Source of the DNA: Cheiracanthium punctorium
Lineage: Eukaryota > Arthropoda > Arachnida > Araneae > Cheiracanthiidae
Reading direction: 5' to 3'
NCBI GenBank assembly: GCA_038373885.1
Contig: JAWZYV010012284.1
Coordinates: 310,001 to 374,000 of the forward strand
Length of the DNA stretch: 64,000 nucleotides
This document shows positions 1 through 12,700 of the stretch, one piece after another. Both the position numbers and the translations under genes were made by a program. The notes under the pieces are model-generated. The model saw only the letters and a program-made list of their open reading frames with translations. It had not been told where the DNA came from and ran no database searches. Each line of letters opens with the position of its first letter. Within the stretch, counting starts at the first letter, position 1.

Positions 1-3000
1 TTTAATCGTTTTTTTTTATATTTTTTTAGCTTAGTAAATCGTTATTGTGAATAGATATTTATATATGCTTAATGTTATTATGTTCCTTAATCGATCAAAT
101 AATATTTTCTCCTTTATCGAGAAAAATGTTAACTCCATTTTAATATTTTGCTTACCAACAAGCTAATAAATATAACATACACTTTAATTACAGCCTTAAT
201 TTAACATTTTTATTCTTAAAAAAGGAAAAAAAAACGTAAAATATTACGTTAAAAAATAAAGTAGAAAAAATGTGAAAATTACGTTAAGAAAAGGTAATAT
301 TAAGAGCAATTATTAACGTATTTTTACGTGGAAAGTGACGAACATTTTAACGTTTATATTGCGCTACGGAGAAACGTTAATTTGACGAAAGTTCGTCAAA
401 AGGACATGGCAAAAAGACGGTGTTTTGCCGTTTATTTAACGGTTTTCTGAGTCTTGGGACGTTTCCTTAGCGTGTGAAAATTAGTTGTTGAAAAATGAGG
501 GATAAATTAGAGTTGAAAGACGAGATTTGCTGAGAGTGAGCCTGAAAATTTAGTCAATATATTCACTTTCCCATAAAGCGCTAAATTAGAGGCGAGCATT
601 TGTAAAACATATTCAAAATTTTACTGCTTTTTCAAAGCAATTTCTCTCCGAAGACAGGAACATAAATCACTTATTAATTGGTGAAAGGAATATGTCTCTT
701 TAGAATACATTTCTCGAACTCCGGTGTCCCTCAAATCTCTCAATACTGTATACCACTAATTTTTCCCTTCATCGAATATTTCTTTTTTAATCCAGTCAAC
801 CAACGTTACTCGGATCTGTTAAGTATGTAATAATAAAAATATATCAGCAATTTTTGAGGACACCTTGAATATGGAAAGGCAAATATCTAAATGCTAAGCA
901 CACTATTTCTGTTAATTGTTACTGCAATGAAAACAAGAACTGTTTCTTCAAGAAAAACCTTTAAAATAGGAGCTATCCTATCTGTTACGCAGCTTTTTTT
1001 GAATTTACATGCACGCAAGTCGCCAAATAATGAAAACACGCCATGATTGGCAAATTTGCAAGGTGTCCAATAGGTTTTACATTATTAAAAATACAGCTGA
1101 AACAGATGTTCTGATTTTATTACGCTTTAGCTCCTAATTAATATAACTTTTGAATGGCAACATTAAATATCATTGTGTTTCTGAGGAGTGCAAATAATTT
1201 TTCCAGCGATAATAAGCGGAGTCCGCACTCCAGGTGGAGTATAGCTCAGGACCCCTAAAAAACGGATCCCCATAACAAAATATCTTCCGTGTTATGAGGG
1301 GGAGCGGGGTCTACTGCAGTGTGAAGTTTAAATTTTTATGTACCAATGAACATACAAGAACCAAGCAATGTGCAGCACAGTAACATTCTATCTGATCCAA
1401 TCTTCGGGTTTTGTCTGTTGAAATTATGTCTTTTTTACGAATAAGCCTTATTAGGGGCCGAATGCCTCATACGAAAAGCGAGCGTAGCGAGTTTGGGGGC
1501 CTTGGCCCTAAGTAACATAAATAAAACATATCGGAATACTTCAGATTTCCTTCACATTTAACTTGAAAGCTGGAACAAATTATCTTGTTTATATAAAAGT
1601 AAATAGGCAGAAATATTCTAAAAATAAATTAAAGTCACTCAAATGTCTGATAAAATTCTTTGGATGTTTTATAAATAAGATTCTCATATAGAAACCATTA
1701 GCAAAGACTACGCTGTATGTATATTATGGTAGAGTATGAGCAAGGAAGCGCATAACGAACTAGTAACTTCTAAACTGTAGAAAAAAGCAAAAAAGCGAAT
1801 TTTCGACGTTCTGTGGTCGTTTCTGTACTACGAGCTATCTCGGGCTTAATCAAAAATATGCTTATAAAACGCACTATTCAATTGCTTATAGTATATTCAT
1901 GAAAAAAGTGAAACCATTAAATCATTTATGAAGATCGTGATAACACAGCAAGGATTTTTATTCCAGAATGCAATAAAATACCTCATAACATTGATAATTA
2001 ACTTCTATAATTAATTGTAACGATAATTTAAACTGCATTTTTTGTCATTATTTTTTAAATAAGGAACGCCCATATTTCCCGAAAAAAGAAATTAGCTGCG
2101 CCTGATAAACATTTTTTTTTCTTTATATATAGATATACATGTATAAATGTTTAACCAATTCGATATATTTTAAATAACTGGCTTAAGTGATGTGCTTCCA
2201 TTTAGAAAAAAAAGTTTTCTAATTATATAATGTTTATGCGATATATTTTAGACGACTTTATATACTAAAAAATAGAAAAATGACATTTTAGGATAATCTT
2301 GCATTTACAAATGTCGAAGTCCCTACAAATTTATCGTATAAACTATAACTGTTTGCACTTAGAAAACTATTTTCTATCTGAAAGCGTAGTCAAGTGTTTT
2401 AAAAGTACCCTACTGATCAGAAATATCCATAATACTGTCGGAAAGTCTAAAATATACCCATGAAAGCAAATTTAAAGTAACTTAACCTTCTTTTTAGAAT
2501 AGTGTAAGGTATATTATTAAACACGTGAATAAAACGATAACTCTAGGCATCGTATTAAGAATCAGAATTTTTTTAATAATTCAATATAAAATGTGTTTTT
2601 GTTGTAGCGCGTGCAAGAGATATAACATTTAGTCACTAAAAGATAGATATATTTTAAATTCCGTGTATACCACTGAAACATGCTGAAATGTATCATTGTT
2701 GGAGAATCAATAAAATAAATTAATATCAAACTTTTGCATTAGTACCAAAATAAAAATGTTTTGCCCTGTATAAAATTAAATATAATAGCTTAAACATCAA
2801 GTGCGTGTTTTTGTAAGGGAATTCGATTGTAATAAAATATTTTATTGAAGTTGTATAGTTAAAATTTTATTTTGTAATAAATTTTAAATTATATTTCAAA
2901 TTGAAAATTAATTAAATTAAATTATATATAATGAATTTATTAAAATAAAATGAAATAAAATAAAAGAAAAGAAAATGAAATTTATTAATTCTTTGAAGCA

Positions 3001-3659
3001 TTAAACAGAATGAAATACTCGAACATTATCTTTATTATGTATTTTTAAGAACGGGACAAGTGGAATCTGGCAAAGTGACCAACTGCTCAAAGTGACCTAT
3101 TTTGCAAAATATTATTCTACAACCACCACACTTTGTCATCTTTGTATGCTAACTACCGTATGATAAATTATGATATCGTTACCAATTTTTCTCTTCCCAA
3201 ATGTGATCACTTTAGATAGATTTCACTGTAAATATTATGTCCGCTAACTTTTCCACTATTCAAAATTACTTTTTGAAAAGAACATTCTTTAATATTAGCA
3301 AGTTTTCTTTTAAAGGTAATATGTGTGTACTTATAATATGAAGGGAGCAAGTTAAATTAATAAATGGAAAAACTTTAAACTGTCCAACTTCTTCCAACAG
3401 CTGAATTAACATACATCTACCTACAAGTATGATGTAAGTAATGATGCGAAAAGTAACATGTCCCGAAATTCTTATCTAATTTAAAGTTTAAGATGCATGG
3501 AAACGAGCAAACAGACAGCTGACGAGTAAACAGACGAAGTTTTTTCAAAAGATTTTCAATAATATGTTTTAGTTAAAAATAGAGACAGAAGTAAAATGTT
3601 TTGTCCTCTGTCCCATATACATTATAGGCCATATATTAAATAAATAATAATTTGATGTA
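1..3659. other. AT-rich non-coding DNA, no gene recognised
   Basis: No exon-like segment with splice sites and coding composition was found, and none matches the missing Ig1 exon. Positions 230-480 contain many scattered ACGTT/AACGT words. Positions 1210-1320 and 1445-1515 are GC-richer islands; the second is bounded by TTAGGGGCC and GGCCCTAA, an inverted pair suggesting a small decayed element. Positions 2875-2985 are simple A/T-rich repeats. Confidence 0.5.
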
Positions 3660-4488
3660 GGGTGATTCCGGGAAAGATCGACCACGTTTTTTCTTCGTTC
3701 TCTAAAAGCCATATATTTATATATATTTTACTTTTCACAGTATAAACAGACAGTGTTTGATATTCCTTACAAAAGTCGTAAATAAGGATATCATATATGT
3801 GAAGGAATTTTTTTTAATGATTTTTTAAAATATTTGCTATGCTGTTCATCTCACCCGGAGTAACCCGGGTGAGATGGGCCATATGAATGGGAAAGATGGA
3901 CCACCTTAAAATAATGAAAAAGTTGTACATGTATTAAAATTATAAATGTTTATTTTCTTTACATGAAAATTAAAATTAATTTACTTGTAATTAAATTAGT
4001 TTTAATTTTATTAAGTTTGCATGAATTACTATGTGTCATTTAATATATATGAAATTGATTTTATGTGCTATAACTTAAGACTGGCACAAAACCTGGTCCA
4101 TCTCTCCTACCTCTCCTGGTCCATCCAACCTACCCTGACTCTACATTGTAGATTTCGGGTTGGCTGAAGATTTCGGGTCTACACTGTAGATTTAGCTTGT
4201 TTCAAAGTGTTCCCTGAGATTACATCATCCAAACTAGATAGATCACATATATAATAAAAGTTTTAATTGCAGATATATAACCATGTGAAAAAAAAATACA
4301 TGACTCATCAACAGCAACAATGATAATTAGCGGAAAGATTATTATTTTTAAGTAGCAAATAGTAGTACGCCTTACAAAATCTCTTTGAGTGTCTCACTGA
4401 GATAGTTGTGACATATATGGAGAGGAGCATTAACTAAATATTTGACTGGTCCATCTCACCTGGTGGTCTACCTATCCCGGAATTATCC
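3660..4488. mobile_element. TA-flanked terminal-inverted-repeat element (unclassified, no transposase)
   Basis: The left end GGGTGATTCCGGGAAAGATC and the reverse complement of the right end, GGATAATTCCGGGATAGGTA, match along about 27 nt, followed by GACCAC on both sides. Both ends abut TA dinucleotides (3658-3659 and 4489-4490). The interior has no usable reading frame but repeats variants of GAGATGGxCCA/AAGATGGACCACC at several places (3867-3904, 4095-4127, 4446-4472). The TA flanks suggest the Tc1/mariner/pogo superfamily; I cannot name the family. Confidence 0.6.
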
Positions 4489-5712
4489 TATGTATTAGTT
4501 TAGAAGAACTAAATAACATTTACATATTTCTACAAAATATTTTGAACTGTAAGTCTGCTTGATACACTTTTCTAAAAAACTAGTGACTTTATTCATCTTA
4601 AAGTTATGGTAGTAATCACTCAAAAACTAGTGACTTTATTATCTTAAAGGGTAGATAGAAAAATATTATGTGAGAATAATAAAAGCAATTCTCATTTGGG
4701 CTAAAAAGAAATAAAATTAAAAATACTTTACTAAATTCTTGAAAAATCCTAAAAATTAAAGAAACAACAAATCATTATTTTTTTAAAAAATCACTCAGAT
4801 CTTTAATGTTAAGTGATTTTCAAGAAATAAGTAAGTTAAATAATTTTGGAAAGTTTCAATTGCCCAAAATTTTATAACTTTTATGGGGGCTGTAGCACTG
4901 TCATTAAAACAAGAAAACATCATGTAAAGTAAAACAACCAATTTCAAAGTACTAATTGAAAGAAACAAAAAAATGGGGTAAGCGTTCTTGCAAGCTACGG
5001 TTGAAATTCTCATTTGGATTTCGAACTCTACCGTATGTGCATTTCCTCAATTTTTTTTTTTATTTATTATTATTTTTTTTAATCAGACAGAGAACGGAAT
5101 ACTCTTTTAACAGCAGAAAATATAGGTCCTGGCAATAGTGATCTGTGTACCATTATTTAAAGTTTTATTGCAGACACAGCAAGCTTCTTTGCATTTTTAA
5201 AAGCTACAGTTTGAGCGTTTATATATTTTTAAAGCAACATAAATTCTATATGTTTGGAGTCGTGTCAGTCTGCTGTATGTTTGAGGCTGATAATTGAAAA
5301 TTCGAATATTTGTGCCATTTTACGTTGCATGTGCCCTCAGGGACTTCCCTGCGTTACATGCATTTACGAGAAAGTAAGGCAGATATGCCTGATACTTCTG
5401 TGAATGACTGTGAAAGACTGCGAAGGGCTTTGAAAACTGTTTCACAAATGTATTAATTGTTTCGAAGAATTTCCGACAGCTTCATGTTATGTATCGTACT
5501 GCCTTTTTAATGACTTCTCTGCATTGGGGAAAATTTTAACTATAAAAATTATAAAATACTAAGATTCAGAGACTCAAGGAAGTAGTGTAGTGAGACATCT
5601 TTTCGTTTTGCATTGCGGCTAGTCAGGGCATACTGTACTGAAAAAATGTATTAGTTGGGCCGAAAGTAATGTTTCTTATGTCAGTATTTTGCCTAGCCAA
5701 AACTACTTAAGC

Positions 5713-6038
5713 CAGCGATTCTCAACCTTTTAATGTCGCGGCCCCCCAATAAAGGCTAACTTGCGGTGGCGCCCCCGTCCCTCACATTTTTCAGCATGCA
5801 TTCAGTTTGTTAATATTTAACAATGAGCATTTAGTTGAATTGTCTACAAATTAAAGTTATGAGTAAAGTTTGAATGAACATTTTAAGAAGATGGATATCT
5901 TTTTGAGTAAAAATGAGAATAAAAAAGTTGATTTTTTTAAAAAATGCATCACTACTTGCTCTTTGGTTTTTCTCGCCCCCCCCTGCAAACTCTCTGCGCC
6001 CCCTTTGGGGGTCGCACCCCACAGGTTGAGAAACACTG
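5713..6038. mobile_element. hAT-type MITE, copy 1
   Basis: Non-autonomous 326-bp element with ends CAGCGATTCTCAACC and GGTTGAGAAACACTG (imperfect inverted repeat). It is flanked by perfect 8-bp direct repeats ACTTAAGC at 5705-5712 and 6039-6046. The 8-bp duplication and CAGNG-type ends are diagnostic of hAT transposition. GC-rich ends (GGTGGCGCCCCCG and CTGCGCCCCC) surround an AT-rich core. A diverged copy of the whole element is at 40291-40602. Confidence 0.88.
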
Positions 6039-6376
6039 ACTTAAGCTAATAATTCGAAAGTTGGCAAGTATTTGAGATTTTGAGCAGATGTGGTTTATTA
6101 GCCAGCATTTTACAAAAGTAGCCTATGGGGGTAGAGGAACAAAAGGTTCTTTCCACACATCCCGCGCAATCTATAAAAAGTTATATTAATAAAATTATTG
6201 CTATAATTTCAGCACTCACGAATACCTAGAAATGAGTTACAAACCATTTCGATTATCTTCCTCCAAGAAGGGTAGATATGGAAAAATGGGATGGTGATAA
6301 GTTACTAAAAATTAAAAAAAAAAATTCCTAAAAGCATTATACATACACATTATCCATAAATTCCTTTCTTCAAAAT

Positions 6377-7243
6377 GTAACAAATATTGATCCAGTGTTT
6401 ACACCCAACTTGTGTGTTCTTAAAAGCTTGCTGAAAGCTTATTTGTTTGGATTTTAAGGGTATTTAAAAAAATTCATTAATTTCCGATCACCCTAATATT
6501 TAAAAGTCTAATATTATAATCTTATTCCTCGTAATATTTTAATCTTATTAGTTTTGTAAATATATAAAATTATTAATAATTATGACTTTTATAGTAAGCA
6601 ATCCATATTTATAGTGCAAATAAATTTCAAGAATAAAATGCAACAGGCACTATTTTCAATCTCAGTATTCCCTGCACGGAAACAGTGCAGCCTATAAATC
6701 TTAGGGATGGCTAAATGGACGGTATTGTAAGGTTTAAATGAGGATAGTAAGGAGAAAGTAAAAGAAAGTATAACAAATATTAGTAATATTACAAATATTA
6801 ATAATAAAAATAAGAAGTATTAAAATGTAACAAATATTTATCCACTGTTTAGACTCAGCTAATTTGAGATTATAAACTTGCTCAAAGTTTATTTGTTTGA
6901 ATTTTATGTTAAAAAATAACTACATTAATTTCTGGTTACCCTAATATTTAAAAGTCTAATATATTCGACTTTTAAATATTTAGTATAACTAATCTCATTC
7001 CGCCTAAATTTATAATTTTATTCGTTTAGTAGATGTAAAACTATAAATAATTATAAGCTTTATATAAAGGAATCCACATTTCTAGTGAAAATAAATTTCA
7101 AGAATAAACCCTTTATATAAAATGCAGCAGGCACTATTTCCACTTTCAGTGTTCCCTGCACGGAAACAGACCAGCCTATAAATCTTAGAGACGTCTGAAT
7201 GGACGGTATTGGAAGATTTAAATGAAGATAATAAAGAGAAAGA
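6377..7243. repeat. Diverged tandem duplication of about 450 bp
   Basis: The unit 6377-6760 is repeated at 6823-7243. Shared landmarks in the same order are AATGTAACAAATATT, ACCCTAATATTTAAAAGTCT, CAGCAGGCACTATTT, TCCCTGCACGGAAACAG, AGCCTATAAATCTTAG and AATGGACGGTATTG. The copies differ by many substitutions and indels, so the duplication is old. No coding potential is visible. Confidence 0.75.
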
Positions 7244-8056
7244 CTTGGAATTCTAATGAAATATATTTATTCACCTGGCTACTTGCCAACTCAAATACAA
7301 TTTCCCCGATAGAGCCTAATTTATTTTAAGAAATGTTATTGATGGCTTTCTAGTAAACGTTTATTTGAATTTTATGCAGCAGGATGGATCTTATGACTTC
7401 AAAGATTTTGTGCGAGTATATGTATATATTTTTTTATTTTAAATTATTCAGCCCTATTATTCAAATTACTTCGTAGGGAATTACATTTTTTTTTTTGTAA
7501 ACTCTTTACCATACTGACTGCCGAATGGGTCTTATTAATTGCGTTTAATATTAAAGTTTCATATGACACGCATGACCATGTATTTATAATAGTGATAAAA
7601 TTTAAGAAGCAATAGGGATAGTGTTTGTAATGTTTACTTAAACATAAGTGTAAAATATAGGCATTATATGTGTGGAATCTATTTCATGTAATTCTTTATG
7701 CTAACATTATTCCCCAACTAACTGCCTACCTATAACTGTGTGTCTCTTTGTTTTGCGCTATTACGGAAACAAAATGTTTATTACAATTTTATTCCGTCGT
7801 GTAAATTACACATTGATAAACGAGGACGAAAACTGTTGTATAGTAAGATAAATTTGAAGGTATTGTTTTAATATTTTTACTGAAACTAATCCTTTATCTC
7901 CTTTTTACAAATAGAATATAGGATGAAGTGCTTGGACCGAGTCCTCGACATATTTTTGAAAAATAGACAAAAAAGTTACTATTTTCTTAATTTATATAAA
8001 TGGTGTTCCGTAGTTCTTTCTAAAAAACATGTAAGGAGTAATAGAACTTATCTAAA
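7244..8056. other. Non-coding, nothing recognised
   Basis: AT-rich unique sequence. Short open frames here lack splice sites, coding composition or recognisable motifs. Confidence 0.5.
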
Positions 8057-8229
8057 AAACAATTTTTGTCATACAAAGCATTGTATTAACACAAGTCGTA
8101 ATGGCCGTCAAAGTATTGTCGTATCTAATCATTTTTGGGTTTCCTAATTTCAAAAAATTGCTATTTTTGATCTTTAGCGGGTTCAGCTGTTGAGTTACGA
8201 CAGTGCTTTGTGCGACAAAAATTGTTCTT
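8057..8229. mobile_element. Small inverted-repeat element (MITE-like)
   Basis: Left end ACAATTTTTGTCATACAAAG and the reverse complement of the right end ACAATTTTTGTCGCACAAAG match over roughly 30 nt with few differences. The element would be about 170 bp. No clear target-site duplication was seen, so the boundaries are approximate. Confidence 0.4.
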
Positions 8230-8800
8230 TAGATGTTTTCTATCACATTTTACATTTTTTTACAAGGAGTAATGAAACATGTAGTTTATGTGCTTAATGA
8301 TCTTCAACGTCTGTTAGTTTGCTTGATATAGCATTCTATTTCATTCTTCACAGGTTTATGAATTTTGGCAAGTTAACAAAATCGCACAAAAGGCAGTTAT
8401 TGATGAAAAGACAAAAAAATCGGTTATAACTGATTTAGTAATTTTACTTTTCTGCCTTTTCCAAACATTTTCCCTTTTTTCATGTTCAGCTAAGCTAACT
8501 GTTCACCCTGCAGTTATTTATTTACTTTTCATCAACGCAAAATTCAGAAAATTGTTTTTCAAATGAAATTTCTTCGAGCACCGTACCTAAATTTTATTTT
8601 TTTAAACAACTTTTTAAAATGTCGCCAAGAATCTGTGATTTTGAGGAAATTTCGATTTTATAAGCCAGATTCCATTCTATGTATCGACCTATTATTTAAA
8701 AAGAATATCGATCGTACTTACAAAACATCCACCAGCTATTAAAAATAATAAAAAATAACGAGGTTTTTATTCAACTTAAAAAAAATACTCTTAATAGTAC

Positions 8801-8964
8801 CTGTTTTGGATTCTTTACTTCCTTATAGGTAATTTCTACAGCTACTCGATTGGTAGGATTGGGTTTAGCTGGGTATGCCTGTGTGCTTATGTTGCCTCTT
8901 TTCGTTGAACGCTCCTGTTCTTGGGTACGAGCAGTTGGAATATTCTGCTCATAAGCGTGGCTAA
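8801..8964 (-). CDS. Possible isolated minus-strand exon, unknown product
   Basis: On the minus strand, a pyrimidine-rich acceptor (ATTCTGCCCTCTAG) precedes 164 nt that are open in only one frame, followed by a CAG/GTACTA donor. It would enter in phase 1 and leave in phase 0. The deduced peptide is hydrophilic (SHAYEQNIPTARTQEQERS near the start, VAVEITYKEVKNPKQ at the end). Base composition is less AT-rich than the surroundings. I do not recognise the product. It could be an exon of an antisense gene, a relic or chance; no partner exon was found. Confidence 0.25.
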
Positions 8965-9622
8965 CTAGAGGGCAGAATACCACTCTACAAATTTATTTCA
9001 AACCATATATTATGAAACCTATTACAAAAAAAAAAATTATAATTCTCAATTGCAGTTCATCTCATAGTGTAAATAATGTATTTAATATTACATTTGCAAC
9101 GCGAAAAGGATCATTTGTAATACACCGTTTCCTGGCTTCTACATATACTTAATATGATTTGTATTTAATGGACTATTTAAAGAAAGCTTTTATTTTATAA
9201 TAATTCTCATTAAAATTTACTTGGAAAAAATAGCAAGAATGTATAAGGAATTCATTTTCTCTTGTTTTTTTCTGAAAAATTAATAAGTACACAAATTGGA
9301 ATTTACTTTTTATCATTAGGTAATGCTGTTACGTTTTATTCCAAGTTATAAGCATATTCTATTTCATTATTTATTAGCAATAACGCACCGTCGGAAGATA
9401 TATTTTTGTTAATAAAATGTGTATTATTGCATAATAAATTATATAACATTCATATTTTCTTTTTGTAATAAATAAACTCATATCTTTTTCAAAAAAACCT
9501 TTTTGGAATAGAAAAATAAATGGGTTTTTTACTATCATATTGAAAAGTTAATATCATCACAAACGCTTTTTTCTCCAGCAGAATAAATAATATATTTAAT
9601 TATTTAATTGATGTTTTTCTAG

Positions 9623-9733
9623 TGCCACCTGGGAAGCCTTCAATTAAAGATGGTTTAGGGCAGAAAGTTGAAGGAATAATAAGATCGTATAATGAAGGCG
9701 ACACATTATTTCTTTCCTGTGACAGCCAAGGTG
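9623..9733 (+). CDS. Sidestep-like exon: first half of Ig2
   Basis: A 111-bp exon preceded by a TTTTTCTAG acceptor and followed by a GTAAGT donor. It enters and leaves in phase 1. It encodes VPPGKPSIKDGLGQ, then a YNEGDTLFLSC strand containing the first Ig2 cysteine, and ends in SQGG. The phase-1 entry implies an upstream exon (Ig1) that I could not find between 1 and 9622. Ig2 is interrupted by an intron between its B and C strands, unlike the other Ig domains here, each of which sits in a single exon. Confidence 0.9.
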
Positions 9734-12700
9734 GTAAGTAATTTAAAAATAGTATACGATGAAAAAATGATTTTTTTGAATTTTTGGATGTTTTTTGGAG
9801 CGCACAAGATTCCACTCAATTATTATATATTTTTCAAATATATGTTTTCCTCATGATATTTATTTTCTTAGCATACCCTGTGCTATTAAATGCTACATAG
9901 GCATGGGATTAATACCGTAAGCGGATGCCGATCGCCAAGTCAGATAAGTAGCCAAGTTTGAAGTTTTGTAAAGAGGAAGGTTAGCGTAGCGATAGTTTTA
10001 GAAATCTCTAGCAACCTGTTGGAGGAGTTGAGGTGTTGGTTGATGCTGCGTTGAAAAGAAAATGTGATTGGTTGATTGATTTAATCGTAACCTATTTTAT
10101 TTAAAGAAATTATGTGATTGGTTGAAAAAATTTAACTGTCAGACAAACCTAAAAATGGACACGTGTGCGTACTGAACTTGCGTCTTTGTTGTGATTCTTT
10201 GCTGAAGATAAAAGTGTGCAGTTATTTAAGAGTGGTGCTTAAGAAGTGAAATTTCAGCTTTGTTAATATTAAATGTGGATAAGTTTTCTAAAACTGTAAT
10301 GAATGTACTTTATGTTAAGATGTGTTGTGTATGAATTGAGGTGAAAAACTGAAAATGTTTGTTGAGCAGAATATTGAACGTATTCGGGGTAGGCCTAAAT
10401 TCTGCTCGTGTGGGTGCTTTTTGGTGCGTCAAGGCCATTGAATAAGGAATTAAATAGAAGATTTGAGGTATTTGCTTTTGTTTTTTTAAATATTTATTCA
10501 ATGATTTACTGTATTGGTTTACGGATGAGAGTTAATATTATTATTTCCTGTTGTATCGTCTTTATATAAAGGTTATCGTATGTTGTGCTATTTTAATTTT
10601 ACAGGAATTGCTGAATAATTCTTTGTGATGAAAAATGGAGATTTTTAGTGTTTTAACAAAGATGGATAATTTAATTCGATATGTGGGTTTACTTACACGG
10701 ATTTGCAGAAAACACGTACAATACTTAGGTTTAATTTGAATGAATATATAAGGATTTTTGGGTTGTTTGTGATGAATTTTGATTTTATTCTATTTTTAGT
10801 AGCGTAAATTTTGTGTGTTTGGAAGATATTAAAACGGAATGAATCTCGGGGAGGGGGAGGGAAGATAGTCGGTTTATTTTAGTGTTTGTCTATTAATTTT
10901 AAACTGCGATTTTAACATTTGATGGGAAATTTTTCTGCAGAAGCATATTTTAGTATTTTGCATCTCTTAAATATTTTATTTTATTTATTTTTTAATGTAC
11001 CCGTAGCCCAGAGTTATTGCTTTGTTTATGTTGATTTTGCTTGTAATTGCATTTGAAATATGTCTTATTGAGGTTTTTAGATAAGTGTATTGCAATTTTG
11101 GGTTTATTTTTTTCTTATATAACTACGTATGTTTCTGCTATGTTTGGCGAGAAAAAAAAGGCGTCAAGGTTAGACGTTGGCAACAAAAATAAGTCGCCAA
11201 CTAAACCGTTACCCCCTTGCGGTATTATCCCCATAGTCATCTATATGGTAAACACATTTTCTGATTTCTTTTTAATTTCGCATTAAGCTAATCCTCTTTA
11301 CAACAGTTAGGATTAATTCTGGTATAAAATTAATACAGTTTATTAATTTTAAAAGAAGATTTAAAAATTTCAAAACGGTTCGAATAATATTGGGAATTAA
11401 ATCACTTGTTAATACAAAAAATTAGGATGCCAAACCTGTTTGGCATATATGTATTCGGCAGGGCTATAAATTCGTAATCAATGACATTCTAGCACTGACG
11501 ACGGCACGTCATACATATCGGAAACCAGTCTGCTATTTTAATTTTAGCATTGGTGCTTTTATACGTTGTCTTTTGCTGCTTTTATGATACCTTCTACACT
11601 AAGCTACGTTTCCACACTTCCTTGCAAGAATACTAAGTATAATTTAGTGTTGATTTTCAATACTTTTCAGCTGATCTATTTTTCTTCTCCTTTTTTTAAA
11701 ATTAGATATATTATTTCAAACTAGTCCTTTTGCAATGAAAATAAAATTAATTTAGCAGATTTAATGAAATAATAATTAGGATTAACTATACAATAAAAAA
11801 TCCATTAATTTAAGAAGAAAAGAAAAATCGTTAGTTGACATTCAGTGAAAATCGGATTTACTGAGAAGTTAATTTAAAAAGAAAGAAAAAAATGTATGTA
11901 AATAAAACTTGTTGAATAAATATCTAAAACAAGGAGTGCAAGTTAATTTATGTTACGCAAAAGGGATTAGTATATTTCAGTTGATTATTCACCATTAAAA
12001 AGTAATAAAAGTACCTCTTTCCGCTTTATAAGGATTTATTGCTTTTTTTTCAACAGAATATTTTTTTTGTACAACTTAATTTGGTTCTTATAAAATAACT
12101 AAAATGAATGAAATAAAACATATATATATGGGTTTTAATCAAGCATTTGTTCTTCAGAAACTAGTTAAAATATTTCTAATCAAGCTCTTTAATAATCGGC
12201 ACATCCTTTTACTTCTAAAATGTAATAAATTGCTAAATTCACAAAGACGAATGAGTAAAAGTAAATTATACGAAATAATACTTTTTTTTTTTCTCATTAA
12301 CGAAATACCAGCAAAACTCCACGAGGAAATTCTTCCTAGATTATATTTGTAATTTAAAAAATAATATAAAACATACATATCCTTAAATATTTTTAGTTAC
12401 TTTTTATGAAGTTTTCCCGTAGGTCTTTCATAAACTTGGTGTCTGTTTTTAAATGCAAAATGTGTAGTTGTTCCCTCACAACTAAATTCTCCTTCAGGCA
12501 AGCCACCTCCTGCCTTAACGTGGTGGAGGGGACCAGTGCTCCTAGATGATACATACGAAGTTTCATCACACGGTGTTGTTCGGAACGAGCTTCAAGTGGA
12601 GAGCTTAACAAGACAGGACCTTATGGCAGAATTCACGTGTCAGGCTGCAAACAACAACATGTCCAGCCCGGTGAAAACATCAGTTTCCCTTGATTTGAAT

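Larger units (their letters stand above)
9734..12497 (+). other. Intron within Ig2 (2.76 kb)
   Basis: Intron between the two halves of Ig2. Positions 9900-11050 have marked T/G excess over A/C on the plus strand and two ATTGG (inverted CCAAT) motifs near 10060-10120. A hammerhead-like motif lies at 11490-11535 and a possible short exon at 11140-11247. The rest is AT-rich with no recognised feature. Confidence 0.6.

Noticed and set aside
3043..3478. Possible second inverted-repeat element with TAAGAACGGGACAAGT and ACATGTCCCGAAATTCTTA ends
   Set aside because: The ends match only with a gap, no target duplication was seen, and the interior shows nothing element-like; left as a weak observation.
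1..9622. Search for the missing signal-peptide and Ig1 exons
   Set aside because: No segment with an acceptor and donor in phase 1 and Ig1 features (C...W...DxGxYxC) was found; they are taken to lie upstream.
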